Shown here piece by piece: positions 8,959-18,210 of a stretch of DNA of 64,000 nt. Source of the DNA: Nonlabens dokdonensis DSW-6 (GTDB lineage: Bacteria; Bacteroidota; Bacteroidia; Flavobacteriales; Flavobacteriaceae); assembly GCF_000332115.1 (NCBI RefSeq), contig NC_020156.1, positions 620,001 through 684,000 on the forward strand. Direction: 5' to 3'. The notes under the pieces are model-generated. The model searched no databases. It was not told the origin of the DNA and saw nothing but the letters and a program-made list of their open reading frames with translations. Positions within the stretch are counted from its first letter, which is position 1, and each line of letters begins with the position of its first letter. A program made the translations under genes and the position numbers.

Positions 8959-9051
8959 CTAATCTTTCTTTCTAAGAATATATATAGCTAGTGCCGTCAA
9001 ACATAAAACTGCAGCGCCTAAAACGATCACTATAGTAACAAATGGATTCAT
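8959..9051 (-). CDS. small one-helix membrane protein (30 aa)
   Basis: ATG at 9051 opens a 30-codon frame ending at 8959: MNPFVTIVIVLGAAVLCLTA followed by LAIYILRKKD. It has one predicted transmembrane helix with a basic C-terminal tail, so the C terminus should be cytoplasmic. It starts 2 bp after the stop of the next small frame, in the same minus-strand direction as valS. No homologue is recognised. The tidy spacing and helix-plus-charged-tail layout favour a real gene, but it could be chance. Confidence 0.42.
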   Translation of the reverse strand: MNPFVTIVIVLGAAVLCLTALAIYILRKKD

Positions 9052-9053
9052 AA

Positions 9054-9170
9054 TTATTCTCTTTTGTTCAATATGTATTTCATGTACTTAATTGCACCTA
9101 TAACGAGTACTACGACGATAATCATAGAAGCTCCTAGAAATAGAAGCGCTTTAGCGTCTGTGGTACTCAT
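9054..9170 (-). CDS. small one-helix membrane protein (38 aa)
   Basis: ATG at 9170, 6 bp after the valS stop, opens a 38-codon frame beginning MSTTDAKALLFLGASMIIVV, continuing through a hydrophobic helix and ending KYMKYILNKRE. Like the following 30-aa frame it has one membrane helix and a basic C-terminal tail. Together the two fill the otherwise empty 8940-9176 gap downstream of valS and look like a translationally coupled pair. Function is unknown. Confidence 0.45.
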   Translation of the reverse strand: MSTTDAKALLFLGASMIIVVVLVIGAIKYMKYILNKRE

Positions 9171-9176
9171 ATAGAT

Positions 9177-11810
9177 TTATTTCAAAGCTTTCATACTAGC
9201 TTCTATCGTGTCGATTTTCGCAAGAGCATCAGCCTCTTTTTTCTTTTCTATAGCTACAACCGCATCTGGCGCGTTGCTTACAAATCGTTCATTACCTAGC
9301 TTCTTTTGTACACCTATCAAGAAACCTTTTGCTCTCTTGAGCTCAGCCTCCAGTTTTTCAAGCTCTGCAGCGACATCTATATTACCTTCTAGTGGTATGA
9401 AATACTCATTAGACTTCACACGATAGCTAGCAGCGCCGGCAAGTTGCTCATTAATCACCTCAACATTAGAAACATTACCCATTTTTTGAATTAATGAGTT
9501 ATATTCCAAACTTAGGTTTTCGTTATTGATTGTTTTTAGTTCGATCTCGTTTTTGAAAGCAATTTGCTTCTCCTTGCGTACCGTTCTTATTCCAGCAATA
9601 ACATCTTGAACTAATTCAAAATCGGTCAAAATTTGATCATCAACTTCTCCTACTTCTGGCCAACTATTTACACATAATGCGTCTTCTGGTTTACGATCAA
9701 TTATTGCCTGCCATAATTCCTCAGATATAAAAGGCGTAAAAGGGTGAATCAATCTCAAATTATCTTCAAAAAGCTCGATTACTTGGGCAATAGTTTTTGC
9801 ATCAATAGGTTTTTGATATTCTGGCTTTACTATCTCTAGCAACCAGCCACAAAAATCATCATAAATCAATTTATAAGACGACATCAAGACATCACTTATT
9901 CTGTATTTAGAATAATGATCTTCTATTTCTTCTAGCACCTTATTGAATCTGCTCTTGTACCAGGCGATTCCCTGAGCGGCGTGCAATGGTTGTTCTAGCG
10001 ATTTATCAACTTCCCATTTATCAATTAAACCAGTGTATGCACTATAGATTTTATTTACAAATCCTTTACCTTGTTGACATAGTTTTTCATCAAACATGAT
10101 GTCATTTCCAGCCGCAGCACTTAATAACAAGCCAACTCTTACACCATCTGCTCCATACTCTTCAATAAGTTTTAAAGCATCTGGTGAATTACCTAGAGAC
10201 TTAGACATTTTGCGTCTTTGCTTATCTCTTACTAAACCAGTTAAATAAACTTTGTCAAAAGGCTTTTCACCTCTTAATTCATACCCAGCAACAATCATTC
10301 TAGCCACCCAAAAGAAAAGGATATCTGGTCCAGTTACTAAATCTCTTGTCGGATAATAATAATTGATCTCCTCATTATTTGGCTCTAAAACTCCGTTAAA
10401 AACACTTATAGGCCATAACCAACTCGAGAACCACGTGTCCAAAACATCATTTTCCTGACGTAAGTCTTCTGGTTGTAAATTGTTGTTATTAGTTCGCTTT
10501 CGCGAAAGCGTAACAGCTTCTTCTACACTACTCGCAACTACAAAATCCTCTTTTCCATCACCAAAATAATAAGCAGGAATACGCTGTCCCCACATTAGTT
10601 GTCTTGAGATATTCCAATCGCGTACATTTTCCATCCAGTGGAAATAGGTACTTTTAAATTTAGGCGGCAACAGCTCTACAATATCATTTCTTACAGCATC
10701 AATAGCAGGTTGTGCAAGATCTTCCATCTTTAAGAACCATTGATCTGATAATCTAGGTTCAATTACGGCCTTTGTACGCTCACTAGTTCCTACTTTATGA
10801 ACATGATCTTCTTTCTTTATTAAAAATCCTTTTTCTTCAAGCTCCTGAGAAATCTCTTTACGCACTGCAAAACGATCCTTACCGACATAATGAAGACCAA
10901 AACTATTTAAAGTTGCATCTTCATTGAAGATATCAATAACTTCAAGATGGTGCGTCTCTCCTATCTTCTTATCATTTTCATCATGAGCTGGTGTGATTTT
11001 TAACGCTCCTGTACCAAATTCCATGTCTACATACTCGTCTGCAATGACAGGAATCTCTCTATTTACTATAGGTACGATAACTGTCTTACCTACTAATGAT
11101 GTATATCGTTCATCTTCTGGATGCACACAAATTGCAGTATCACCTAGAATAGTTTCTGGGCGAGTTGTAGCTATGCTTACAAAGTCTTCGCTTCCTTTGA
11201 TTTGATATTTCAGATGGTATAAGTGACCATTGCGCTCCTCATAAATAACTTCTTCATCACTTAGAGTTGTTTTTGCTTCAGGATCCCAATTTACCATACG
11301 GTAACCTCGGTAAATTAGCCCTTTATTATAAAGATCGATAAAGACTTTTATAACAGATGCAGACATATCGTCATCTAACGTAAACTTAGTTCTAGACCAG
11401 TCACAACTAGCTCCTAGTTTTTTGAGTTGCTCTAATATAATACCACCGTATTCATCAGTCCAGTCCCAAGCATGTTTTAAAAATTCTTCTCGAGTGAGGT
11501 CATTTTTATCGATACCTTGCTCTTTAAGCTTTTTTACCACCTTTGCTTCAGTTGCAATTGATGCATGGTCAGTTCCAGGAACCCAACATGCATTATATCC
11601 TTTTAAACGAGCACGACGGATTAAAACATCCTGAATAGTGTTGTTTAACATGTGTCCCATATGTAAGACTCCGGTCACATTAGGTGGCGGAATTACTATA
11701 GTGTAGCTCTCTCTTTCATCTGGTACCGATGAAAAGAAGTCATTTTCCATCCAGTATTGATACCATTTCTCTTCGCTCTTTTTAGAATCGTACTTTGACG
11801 CTAGGGACAT
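9177..11810 (-). CDS. valS: valine--tRNA ligase
   Basis: An 877-residue class I aminoacyl-tRNA synthetase that charges tRNA-Val. The HIGH-type motif reads HMGH (PPNVTGVLHMGHMLNNT, about residues 41-57) and the KMSKS loop is intact (RRKMSKSLGNS, about 533). The editing (CP1) domain has TTRPETILGDTAI and 'GTGALKITPAHDENDKKIG'. The C terminus carries the coiled-coil arm typical of ValRS (DVAAELEKLEAELKRAKGFL). Length is normal. A palindrome copy gives LSRKR at residues 435-439. Confidence 0.97.
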   Translation of the reverse strand: MSLASKYDSKKSEEKWYQYWMENDFFSSVPDERESYTIVIPPPNVTGVLHMGHMLNNTIQDVLIRRARLKGYNACWVPGTDHASIATEAKVVKKLKEQGIDKNDLTREEFLKHAWDWTDEYGGIILEQLKKLGASCDWSRTKFTLDDDMSASVIKVFIDLYNKGLIYRGYRMVNWDPEAKTTLSDEEVIYEERNGHLYHLKYQIKGSEDFVSIATTRPETILGDTAICVHPEDERYTSLVGKTVIVPIVNREIPVIADEYVDMEFGTGALKITPAHDENDKKIGETHHLEVIDIFNEDATLNSFGLHYVGKDRFAVRKEISQELEEKGFLIKKEDHVHKVGTSERTKAVIEPRLSDQWFLKMEDLAQPAIDAVRNDIVELLPPKFKSTYFHWMENVRDWNISRQLMWGQRIPAYYFGDGKEDFVVASSVEEAVTLSRKRTNNNNLQPEDLRQENDVLDTWFSSWLWPISVFNGVLEPNNEEINYYYPTRDLVTGPDILFFWVARMIVAGYELRGEKPFDKVYLTGLVRDKQRRKMSKSLGNSPDALKLIEEYGADGVRVGLLLSAAAGNDIMFDEKLCQQGKGFVNKIYSAYTGLIDKWEVDKSLEQPLHAAQGIAWYKSRFNKVLEEIEDHYSKYRISDVLMSSYKLIYDDFCGWLLEIVKPEYQKPIDAKTIAQVIELFEDNLRLIHPFTPFISEELWQAIIDRKPEDALCVNSWPEVGEVDDQILTDFELVQDVIAGIRTVRKEKQIAFKNEIELKTINNENLSLEYNSLIQKMGNVSNVEVINEQLAGAASYRVKSNEYFIPLEGNIDVAAELEKLEAELKRAKGFLIGVQKKLGNERFVSNAPDAVVAIEKKKEADALAKIDTIEASMKALK
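10495..10510. repeat. 16-bp palindrome (copy 4)
   Basis: Perfect copy in valS, read (T)LSRKR at residues 434-439, just before the Asn-rich 'TNNNN' linker. Confidence 0.95.
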
Positions 11811-11838
11811 GTTTGGCTTAATTTTTGAAATTGACTTA

Positions 11839-11846
11839 CAAAAGTA
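11839..11846 (-). promoter_or_regulatory. -7 promoter element for valS (TACTTTTG on the minus strand)
   Basis: Exact TAnnTTTG match about 28 bp upstream of the valS ATG. The -33 element is not clear. Confidence 0.45.
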
Positions 11847-11922
11847 CTATTAAGTTAAAAATTACGCAGCATTAACCATGACTTTAAGCTCGATAGTTTA
11901 CTTTTATTAATTGAAATCAATA

Positions 11923-12324
11923 ATGATGAAAAATTTACTACTTCCATTCTTGCTAACGGCCTTTTTATTTTCTGGTTTAAATGCTCAGAATAATAGTTCG
12001 CTTGATCCATTAACAACTATAGAGTTTGAAACAACAACTATAGATTATGGAGAAATAGCTAAAGGAAGTGATGGTGTAAGAACGTTTACTTTTAAAAATA
12101 CTGGTAATAATCCACTAAAGATTTATAAAGTTTATTCTTCATGCAGCTGCGATATCTTATCAAAACCTGAGGACCCTATAAACCCTGGAGAAAATGGCGA
12201 GATCAAGGTAAAATATGACACTAATAAAGTAGGTCCTATCGTTAAAACTATTACGGTTTATGTAAACATTGAGAAGAAACTTGTTCCATTGCGTCTTAAG
12301 GGAATTGTTTTAAAAAGTTCTTAG
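11923..12324 (+). CDS. secreted DUF1573-domain protein
   Basis: About 133 residues with a signal peptide (MMKNLLLPFLLTAFLFSGLNAQ) and one DUF1573 domain: 'EFETTTIDYGEIAKGSDGVRTFTFKNTGNNPLKI' leads to 'SSCSCDILSKPEDPINPGENG' and 'IKVKYDTNKVG'. The Cys-x-Cys in the Ig-like fold is typical. I set the start at the ATG pair 11923/11926 rather than the upstream TTG at 11911. DUF1573 proteins are common Bacteroidota envelope proteins of unknown function. Confidence 0.85.
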   Translation: MMKNLLLPFLLTAFLFSGLNAQNNSSLDPLTTIEFETTTIDYGEIAKGSDGVRTFTFKNTGNNPLKIYKVYSSCSCDILSKPEDPINPGENGEIKVKYDTNKVGPIVKTITVYVNIEKKLVPLRLKGIVLKSS

Positions 12325-12325
12325 A

Positions 12326-13657
12326 TTACAAAATCAATGGGATATTTTTAAATTTTACCTTAAACTCTTCATCTCCTCTCTTAAGTTTTATTCTTAAGTT
12401 TTTATAAGGGTTTTTATAAAACAACTGACTTACTCTATGTAAGGTGAGTTGTCTTTGTCTGTAACCATTAATAGAAATAATTTGATCTCCTACTTCTATT
12501 CCTGCTTTATCTCCTGGAGAATTTTCTCTTACGTAATCTATAAAAATTTTGGGTACGTATTTGTAAGATATCTCAAGAGTACTTGAAACCGTCACTTTGC
12601 GTGCTGTAATACTACCATAATCATCTTTATCTTGAGAAAAGTTTCTTCCTATTTCTGTGAACAACTTTGTTTCTCCTCTCTGTATTCCTAAACCACTCAT
12701 ATTATAGTAAAAACCCTCGTTAAAGAATCTATTGGGTTTCATTGCTATTTTTTTGTTGGGATAATCAATGATTACATCATATCTGCGTAATATTTCTCCT
12801 CCTAGACTCCCATCATTAGACACCGATGTTCTTTCCACATTATGGTATTTTTTATAGGGATAGGAAACAGAGACTTTCTGAAGCGATGTATCAAATAAAT
12901 CAATCGAATTTACCTTAGTTCTTAAACCATAAATTTTACCATTAATACCAAACCCTAAATAGTCTTCAAAACTATTATCCATAGTAAATGTTTCATCTAT
13001 CTCATTGAACACCCATAATGCATCACCACTTCCTGTGTCAATGAGAAAATCGTACGCTCCATTGAGCAGGTCATTTTCTAGTTTTATTTGGACCAAAGGC
13101 CTTCCGTTTTTGACTTTTAAATCAAACTGCTTTTTCTTGCGCAATGATCTAGGCAAATCCTCATAATTAGAATATGCTCTTACATAAGATTTTCTATAAT
13201 CGAGATGAATTACAAAATTTTTAAAAAAATCGATTCCCAATAAGCCATGTACTTCGACATCGACTTTTGAAGAAAGGTCTATTTCCTTATCGCTTAGAAC
13301 TAACACCTCGGCATTCTTATTATGAATATGATCGCCTATTTCTATCGTATTCCCTTTTGACTGGTATGCTTTAAGAAACTCTTTGTCACCATAACCTCTC
13401 ACCTTTATATAATCACCTTCTCTTAAGCTTAAAGAATCAATACCTTTTAGATTAAAAATGATAGTTTTATTAGCACCAGTATCAAGTATAAAGTTAAACT
13501 CAACATTGTTAATTTTCACAGGCATTACTATAAGGTTAGAATGCTCCCTAAAAGCAATTTTTTCTTTTGTGACTCCTTCTTTAAACACAAAACCTTCTTG
13601 ACTACATCCATTTTGATAACCAAGTAAAATTAAAAGAAATACAATCGTAAATTTCAT
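12326..13657 (-). CDS. secreted retropepsin-like aspartyl protease with PDZ domain
   Basis: A 443-residue protein. The signal peptide is MKFTIVFLLILLGYQNGCSQ, so the start is ATG 13657 rather than the longer 13684. Two aspartyl-protease motifs are present: FILDTGANKTIIF (about residue 52) and FLIDTGSGDALWVF (about 210), giving both catalytic Asp residues in one chain. A C-terminal PDZ domain (about 355-430) has 'ENSPGDKAGIEVGDQIISIN'. Such proteins are predicted periplasmic or surface proteases in flavobacteria; substrates are unknown. It abuts the end of the DUF1573 gene tail to tail. Confidence 0.85.
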   Translation of the reverse strand: MKFTIVFLLILLGYQNGCSQEGFVFKEGVTKEKIAFREHSNLIVMPVKINNVEFNFILDTGANKTIIFNLKGIDSLSLREGDYIKVRGYGDKEFLKAYQSKGNTIEIGDHIHNKNAEVLVLSDKEIDLSSKVDVEVHGLLGIDFFKNFVIHLDYRKSYVRAYSNYEDLPRSLRKKKQFDLKVKNGRPLVQIKLENDLLNGAYDFLIDTGSGDALWVFNEIDETFTMDNSFEDYLGFGINGKIYGLRTKVNSIDLFDTSLQKVSVSYPYKKYHNVERTSVSNDGSLGGEILRRYDVIIDYPNKKIAMKPNRFFNEGFYYNMSGLGIQRGETKLFTEIGRNFSQDKDDYGSITARKVTVSSTLEISYKYVPKIFIDYVRENSPGDKAGIEVGDQIISINGYRQRQLTLHRVSQLFYKNPYKNLRIKLKRGDEEFKVKFKNIPLIL

Positions 13658-13802
13658 AGTATCTAAATATAATAATAAGTACATATTATATACTAATACT
13701 TACTATTATAAAAGATACTTTTCAAATGATTAAGGCTGTTTACGCTACCAAAACAACATATGTGATCTTTAAAAAAATATGAGGACCATTTAGATATTAT
13801 AT

Positions 13803-14417
13803 TTACTGCTTATCCAAAACAATCATGGTATTTACAGGTGGCAAATAATTTGCCACTGAAACACAGTTGGAATTGTCATTAGGGTCAGAATCTAAACCGC
13901 CCAAAAGAGGCGGCGATACTATAAACTGCATTTCTCTCTTTTCTTCATTTCTTATATTGGGATCAGGAAATGAAATATAAGGTTTTAAATAAATAGCCTT
14001 ATCCATTTCACAAGCATCATAGAGATAAAAAACATATGTGCCATCAGAAAGATAGGTCAATCCCTTACAATCTCCAAGTTGGGCTTGGGTAGAACTCGCC
14101 AAAATAACTCCATTTGAATCTTTGATTTCATAACTGAAGTTTAACAAATCTTCAGATAAGGTAACCCCTCTAAAATTTGTTACTTCTCGCTCCTTGACAA
14201 CTTGTATAGATATCGTCTTACCATCATAGTTGGTAGACCATGACCCTACAAATTCATCTAGTACGTTATTGACGTCATTAATTTCTTCTACCATTTCTGG
14301 TAGATCTTGTCTATTTTCATAATACACCGCTCGTTGTTCTATGGTGATCGTGCGTTGCGCATAACAACTTGTTGCTAATAAAAATAATACTGCTATGTTG
14401 GTAATTTTATTCATCAT
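13803..14417 (-). CDS. secreted hypothetical protein (DUF6705-like)
   Basis: A 204-residue protein with a signal peptide ending at about 'ATSCYAQ'. The motif 'LDEFVGSWSTNYDGKTISI' near residue 53 resembles lipocalin-like flavobacterial proteins grouped as DUF6705; that name is from memory and uncertain. The C-terminal half is rich in Pro, Asn and Asp. It stands alone between two AT-rich gaps; the 118-bp gap 13685-13802 holds nothing recognisable. Function is unknown. Confidence 0.55.
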   Translation of the reverse strand: MMNKITNIAVLFLLATSCYAQRTITIEQRAVYYENRQDLPEMVEEINDVNNVLDEFVGSWSTNYDGKTISIQVVKEREVTNFRGVTLSEDLLNFSYEIKDSNGVILASSTQAQLGDCKGLTYLSDGTYVFYLYDACEMDKAIYLKPYISFPDPNIRNEEKREMQFIVSPPLLGGLDSDPNDNSNCVSVANYLPPVNTMIVLDKQ

Positions 14418-14486
14418 GACATTTCACAGTAAACAAGGTATATTTTTATCATTTAAATCTTAAATATAAGGTTTTGTCAAAGTCTT

Positions 14487-14516
14487 TTGTGCATCCTTAC
14501 TCAAATAGTACATTTG
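14487..14516 (+). promoter_or_regulatory. promoter for the aminotransferase-murB pair
   Basis: TTG (14487-14489), a 19-bp spacer, then TACATTTG (14509-14516): both elements of the Bacteroidota housekeeping promoter at ideal spacing, 17 bp before the start codon. Confidence 0.65.
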
Positions 14517-14533
14517 CAAACTAAAAAATTATC

Positions 14534-15724
14534 ATGCCACAAATTTCTGAAAAAGGGCTTAAAATGCCTTCTTCTCCAGTGAGAAAATTAGTTCCTTATG
14601 CTGAAGCCGCAAAAGCACGTGGCGTTCATATATATCAATTAAACATAGGGCAACCGGATATAAAAACACCTGAACAAGCAATAGCTGCCGTAAAGAATAC
14701 CGACATGGATGTTCTTGAATACAGCCATAGCGCAGGAAACCAATCTTATAGAGATAAACTTGCTACTTATTATAATAAGATTGATATGAATATAACTAGC
14801 GACGACATTATCGTATCAACTGGTGGTAGTGAAGCGCTGTTATTTGCTATGGGAAGTATTTGTGACTATGGTGACGAGGTAATCATCCCTGAGCCTTTTT
14901 ATGCCAATTATAATGGTTTTGCAACGGCAAGCGGCGTTACCGTAAAACCTATCTCGACGAGTATTGAAAACAACTTTGCCCTACCAGCTATAAGCGAATT
15001 TGAAAAGCTGATTACCGATAAAACTAAAGCAATTCTTATTTGTAATCCAGGAAATCCTACAGGTTATTTATACACGCAAGAAGAAATGGATCAATTAACC
15101 GCTTTAGTGAAAAAGCACGACTTGTTCTTGCTATCTGACGAGGTATATCGTGAGTTTGCTTATGATGGTCGCAAACACTTGTCTGTGATGAACATGAAAG
15201 GATTAGAAAATCACGCCATCATGATAGATTCTGTTTCAAAAAAATACAGTATGTGTGGCGCACGTATAGGTTGTATGGTTTCAAAGAATAAAGAAGTTAT
15301 GGCAACCGCAATGAAATTTGCCCAAGCCCGATTGAGTCCACCCACATTTGCTCAAATAGCTGCTGAAGCTGCTATAGATACAAAACAGGAGTACTTTGAT
15401 GATGTAATAACTGAATATATAGAGCGTAGAGATATTCTTATTGAAGGTCTTAAAGAAATCGATGGTGTTCAAGTGGCAAACCCAGGTGGAGCTTTTTACT
15501 GCGTGGCTCAACTACCAGTAGAAGATACAGATGTATTTGCACAATGGATGCTAGAAAACTTTGAGCTGGATGGAGAGACCATTATGGTTGCGCCGGCAGC
15601 TGGATTTTACAGTACCCTAGGAATGGGTAAAAACCAAATAAGAATTGCATACGTTCTGGAGAAAGAATCACTTAAAAAAGCAGTTCGTATTTTAGACAAA
15701 GCCTTAAAGGCGTATAATGCATGA
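14534..15724 (+). CDS. pyridoxal-phosphate aminotransferase (class I/II, aspartate aminotransferase-like)
   Basis: A 396-residue fold-type I PLP enzyme. The cofactor lysine is in DSVSKKYSMCGARIG (about residue 235); 'NPGNPTGYLY' and the C-terminal 'IRIAYVLE' arginine are present. The N terminus (MPSSPVRKLVPYAEAAKARG) is that of the AspC-like group I aminotransferases. Substrate choice (aspartate versus aromatic or branched amino acids) cannot be read from sequence. It overlaps murB by ATGA at 15721, so the two are coupled although the pathways are not obviously linked. Confidence 0.88.
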   Translation: MPQISEKGLKMPSSPVRKLVPYAEAAKARGVHIYQLNIGQPDIKTPEQAIAAVKNTDMDVLEYSHSAGNQSYRDKLATYYNKIDMNITSDDIIVSTGGSEALLFAMGSICDYGDEVIIPEPFYANYNGFATASGVTVKPISTSIENNFALPAISEFEKLITDKTKAILICNPGNPTGYLYTQEEMDQLTALVKKHDLFLLSDEVYREFAYDGRKHLSVMNMKGLENHAIMIDSVSKKYSMCGARIGCMVSKNKEVMATAMKFAQARLSPPTFAQIAAEAAIDTKQEYFDDVITEYIERRDILIEGLKEIDGVQVANPGGAFYCVAQLPVEDTDVFAQWMLENFELDGETIMVAPAAGFYSTLGMGKNQIRIAYVLEKESLKKAVRILDKALKAYNA

Positions 15725-16752
15725 TAGAAGTTCAACATCATTTTCCTCTTAAGGAGTTCAATACTTTTGGTATATCCGCTTTCGCGAAAGCGTATACTGC
15801 AGTAGCATCTCTACAACAACTTAAAGAAGTACTGGGTTTCTATAAGGAGACCCAAGTGTTTCTTTTAGGTGGCGGAAGCAATATGTTGTTGATCAACGAT
15901 ATTCAAAAGCCTGTTGTTCACGTACTATTAAAAGGTATCGAGATTATTAAAAGCGATGGCAGCGATACTTATTTAAAAGTAATGGCCGGTGAAAACTGGC
16001 ATGACTTTGTTCTGTACTGCATAAAAAACAATTTTGCTGGTATTGAGAACCTTTCTTTGATACCAGGAAATGTAGGGACTTCACCCATTCAGAATATCGG
16101 TGCTTATGGTGTAGAGTTAAAAGATAGTTTTTACAGTTGCGACGTTATTGATATTAAAACACTTGAAGAGAAAACACTTTCTCTCACCGATTGTAACTTT
16201 GGCTATCGCGATTCTATTTTCAAGAATGAGGCGTTAGGAAAATACGTCATCACTTCGGTCACTTTTAAACTTACAGATCTAAATAAACCTAATAATTACC
16301 AGTTAAAAACAGATTACGGTGCAATACAAAGTGAGCTAGCAAGGCTTGATGAAACTTTAAGTATTCAAACTGTTTCTAAAGCGGTAATTAATATAAGAAG
16401 CAGCAAACTTCCTGACCCTAAAATAATAGGCAACAGTGGCAGCTTTTTCAAAAACCCTATTATTAAAAGATCACTATATGATGATCTTGTAAGAATGCAT
16501 CCTGAAATGCCTGCTTATGATGTAGATCATGATCATGTTAAAGTACCGGCTGGATGGTTAATAGACCAATCTGGTTTCAAAGGAAAGCGGTATGGAGATG
16601 CTGGTATTCATGAGAAGCAAGCACTAGTCCTAGTAAATTATGGAAATGCCACTGGACAAGAAATTCTTGATGTATCTCATAAGATTCAAAAAGCCGTGTA
16701 CGATCGTTATGGAATTGAAATAGAAACTGAGGTAAATTTAATTAATGAATAA
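15721..16752 (+). CDS. murB: UDP-N-acetylenolpyruvoylglucosamine reductase
   Basis: A 343-residue FAD enzyme reducing UDP-GlcNAc-enolpyruvate to UDP-MurNAc in peptidoglycan synthesis. FAD-binding stretches are 'VFLLGGGSNMLL' and 'GIENLSLIPGNVGTSPIQNI'; the catalytic Ser lies in GNSGSFFKNP (about residue 239) and the C-terminal Glu in EIETEVNLI. Length fits the longer E. coli-like type I MurB. A palindrome copy encodes AFAKA at residues 20-24, just after the N-terminal 'NTFGI' motif, a place where family members vary. Confidence 0.95.
   Translation: MIEVQHHFPLKEFNTFGISAFAKAYTAVASLQQLKEVLGFYKETQVFLLGGGSNMLLINDIQKPVVHVLLKGIEIIKSDGSDTYLKVMAGENWHDFVLYCIKNNFAGIENLSLIPGNVGTSPIQNIGAYGVELKDSFYSCDVIDIKTLEEKTLSLTDCNFGYRDSIFKNEALGKYVITSVTFKLTDLNKPNNYQLKTDYGAIQSELARLDETLSIQTVSKAVINIRSSKLPDPKIIGNSGSFFKNPIIKRSLYDDLVRMHPEMPAYDVDHDHVKVPAGWLIDQSGFKGKRYGDAGIHEKQALVLVNYGNATGQEILDVSHKIQKAVYDRYGIEIETEVNLINE
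15777..15792. repeat. 16-bp palindrome (copy 5)
   Basis: Perfect copy in murB, read AFAKA at residues 20-24. Confidence 0.95.
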
Positions 16753-16823
16753 CTATAAAGCAGGTTGATAACTCCATCGTTATTTTTGTTAAAAACGATG
16801 CTATCTAACCTATTTTCAAAGCT

Positions 16824-16831
16824 TATCTTTG
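16824..16831 (+). promoter_or_regulatory. -7 promoter element (TATCTTTG) for the 69-aa protein and GT2 gene
   Basis: Exact TAnnTTTG, only 4 bp before the ATG at 16836, so a leaderless transcript is predicted. Confidence 0.5.
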
Positions 16832-16835
16832 CATT

Positions 16836-17045
16836 ATGGATTTAAAACTTATTCTTATATCATTTGTTTTATTGGGTCTTGCTTTTGGTGGGATTGCTAT
16901 CAAAATTTGGGGTAAAAAAGACGGTAAATTTGCAGGTACTTGTGCCAGTCAAAGTCCTTATCTTAATAAAAATGGTGAAGCTTGCAGCATGTGCGGTAAA
17001 CTTCCTGAAGAGCAAGATTGCAAAAACGACCAGATTAAAGCCTAA
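16836..17045 (+). CDS. small membrane or secreted protein with CxxC
   Basis: A 69-residue protein with one N-terminal hydrophobic helix (LKLILISFVLLGLAFGGIAI), then GKFAGTCASQSP and a CSMCGK pair with a final Cys near the end (EEQDCKND). Four cysteines in the small tail suggest a metal or disulfide site. This family is conserved in flavobacteria under the name 'membrane or secreted protein', with unknown function. It is followed after 9 bp by the glycosyltransferase gene. Confidence 0.75.
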   Translation: MDLKLILISFVLLGLAFGGIAIKIWGKKDGKFAGTCASQSPYLNKNGEACSMCGKLPEEQDCKNDQIKA

Positions 17046-17054
17046 TCATTCTTC

Positions 17055-18164
17055 ATGGAAATAGGTGTATTCTTCTACATACTGGCTTCATTTGCCATTA
17101 TTAATTGTGTTTATTACTTATTCTTTTCTAATGTTGGTTTTGGAAAAATAACGCCACCTCAAGGAAATTTAAAACAAGCTGTTTCTGTGATTGTTTGCTC
17201 AAAAAACGAGCAAGAGAATTTAAAAGTACTCGTCCCTTTACTATTAGAACAAAATCATCCCAACTTTGAAGTCATTTTAATCAATGATGCCAGTCACGAT
17301 GACACTAGAGATGTTATAGAAGAATTTATGTCTCAAGACGCCCGCATCAAAATGGTAAACGTGGTGAACAATGAAAGCTTCTGGGGCAATAAAAAATATG
17401 CGCTTACTTTAGGAATTAAAAAAGCGGTAAACGATCATCTTATTTTCATAGATGCTGATTGTGTTCCCAATAGCAAGGAATGGCTTGCTATTATGGCTCA
17501 GCATTTATCTCAGGAAAAAAGCATTGTTTTAGGTTACGGAGGTTATCAGAAAGTAAAGAGTTCTCTTTTAAACGCTTTAATACGGTATGAAACTGTACTT
17601 ACCGCTATTCAATATTTTAGTTATGCCATGCGTGGTAATCCATTCATGGGCGTAGGCCGCAACCTAGCCTACACTGCTACTCAATTTTATGAGTCTAGCG
17701 GTTTTATGAGTCACATGAAAATACTCGGTGGCGACGACGACCTTTTTGTAAATCAATCTGCTACTTATTCTAATACGGCTGTTTCTCTGCAAGAAGAATC
17801 ATTTACAACCAGTCAGCCTAAAACCAGCTGGTCCGGTTGGTGGAAACAAAAAAAACGGCATATCAATACGGCGGCACATTATAAATGGAAGCATAAAATT
17901 TTATTAAGCCTATTTTATTTTTCTCAGATTGGCTTTTTTGTTTCAGCGATATTGGGCTTTATTTTTGGTTTAAACTGGATGGTAATCTTGGGCGTTGTTT
18001 TAGTAAGGTATGTAATTTTTTGGATCGTTGTAGGTAAAGGAATGTCTCGCTTTCGCGAAAGCGATATCATCATCCTACTTCCCTTTTTAGAACTATTATT
18101 AGTAAGCATTCAACTGGCACTATTCATTTCTAACATGGGGCATCGACCAAAACAATGGAACTAG
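17055..18164 (+). CDS. family 2 glycosyltransferase, membrane-bound
   Basis: A 369-residue protein: an N-terminal membrane helix, a GT-A catalytic domain (SVIVCSKNEQENL, 'EVILINDASHDDT', the DxD-like 'IDADCVP' at about residues 133-139, 'GGDDDLF' acceptor motif), then a basic QxxRW-like site 'WKQKKRHINTAAHYKW' and three to four C-terminal membrane helices. This layout is that of processive or envelope-polysaccharide GT2 enzymes; the sugar is unknown. A palindrome copy gives RFRES at residues 332-336 in the loop between the last two helices. Confidence 0.85.
   Translation: MEIGVFFYILASFAIINCVYYLFFSNVGFGKITPPQGNLKQAVSVIVCSKNEQENLKVLVPLLLEQNHPNFEVILINDASHDDTRDVIEEFMSQDARIKMVNVVNNESFWGNKKYALTLGIKKAVNDHLIFIDADCVPNSKEWLAIMAQHLSQEKSIVLGYGGYQKVKSSLLNALIRYETVLTAIQYFSYAMRGNPFMGVGRNLAYTATQFYESSGFMSHMKILGGDDDLFVNQSATYSNTAVSLQEESFTTSQPKTSWSGWWKQKKRHINTAAHYKWKHKILLSLFYFSQIGFFVSAILGFIFGLNWMVILGVVLVRYVIFWIVVGKGMSRFRESDIIILLPFLELLLVSIQLALFISNMGHRPKQWN
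18048..18063. repeat. 16-bp palindrome (copy 6)
   Basis: Perfect copy in the GT2 gene, read RFRES at residues 332-336 in a short cytoplasmic loop between membrane helices. Confidence 0.95.
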
Positions 18165-18198
18165 TTAGGTATTCTTATTCATTCGACTACATAATCGT

Positions 18199-18206
18199 TA
18201 ACTTTG
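18199..18206 (+). promoter_or_regulatory. -7 promoter element for lipA (TAACTTTG)
   Basis: Exact TAnnTTTG ending 4 bp before the lipA ATG; a leaderless transcript is predicted. Confidence 0.5.
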
Positions 18207-18210
18207 TAAT

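Noticed and set aside
16864..17064. A 66-aa frame overlapping the 69-aa CxxC protein
   Set aside because: It is out of frame with a recognised family member that has its own promoter 4 bp upstream.
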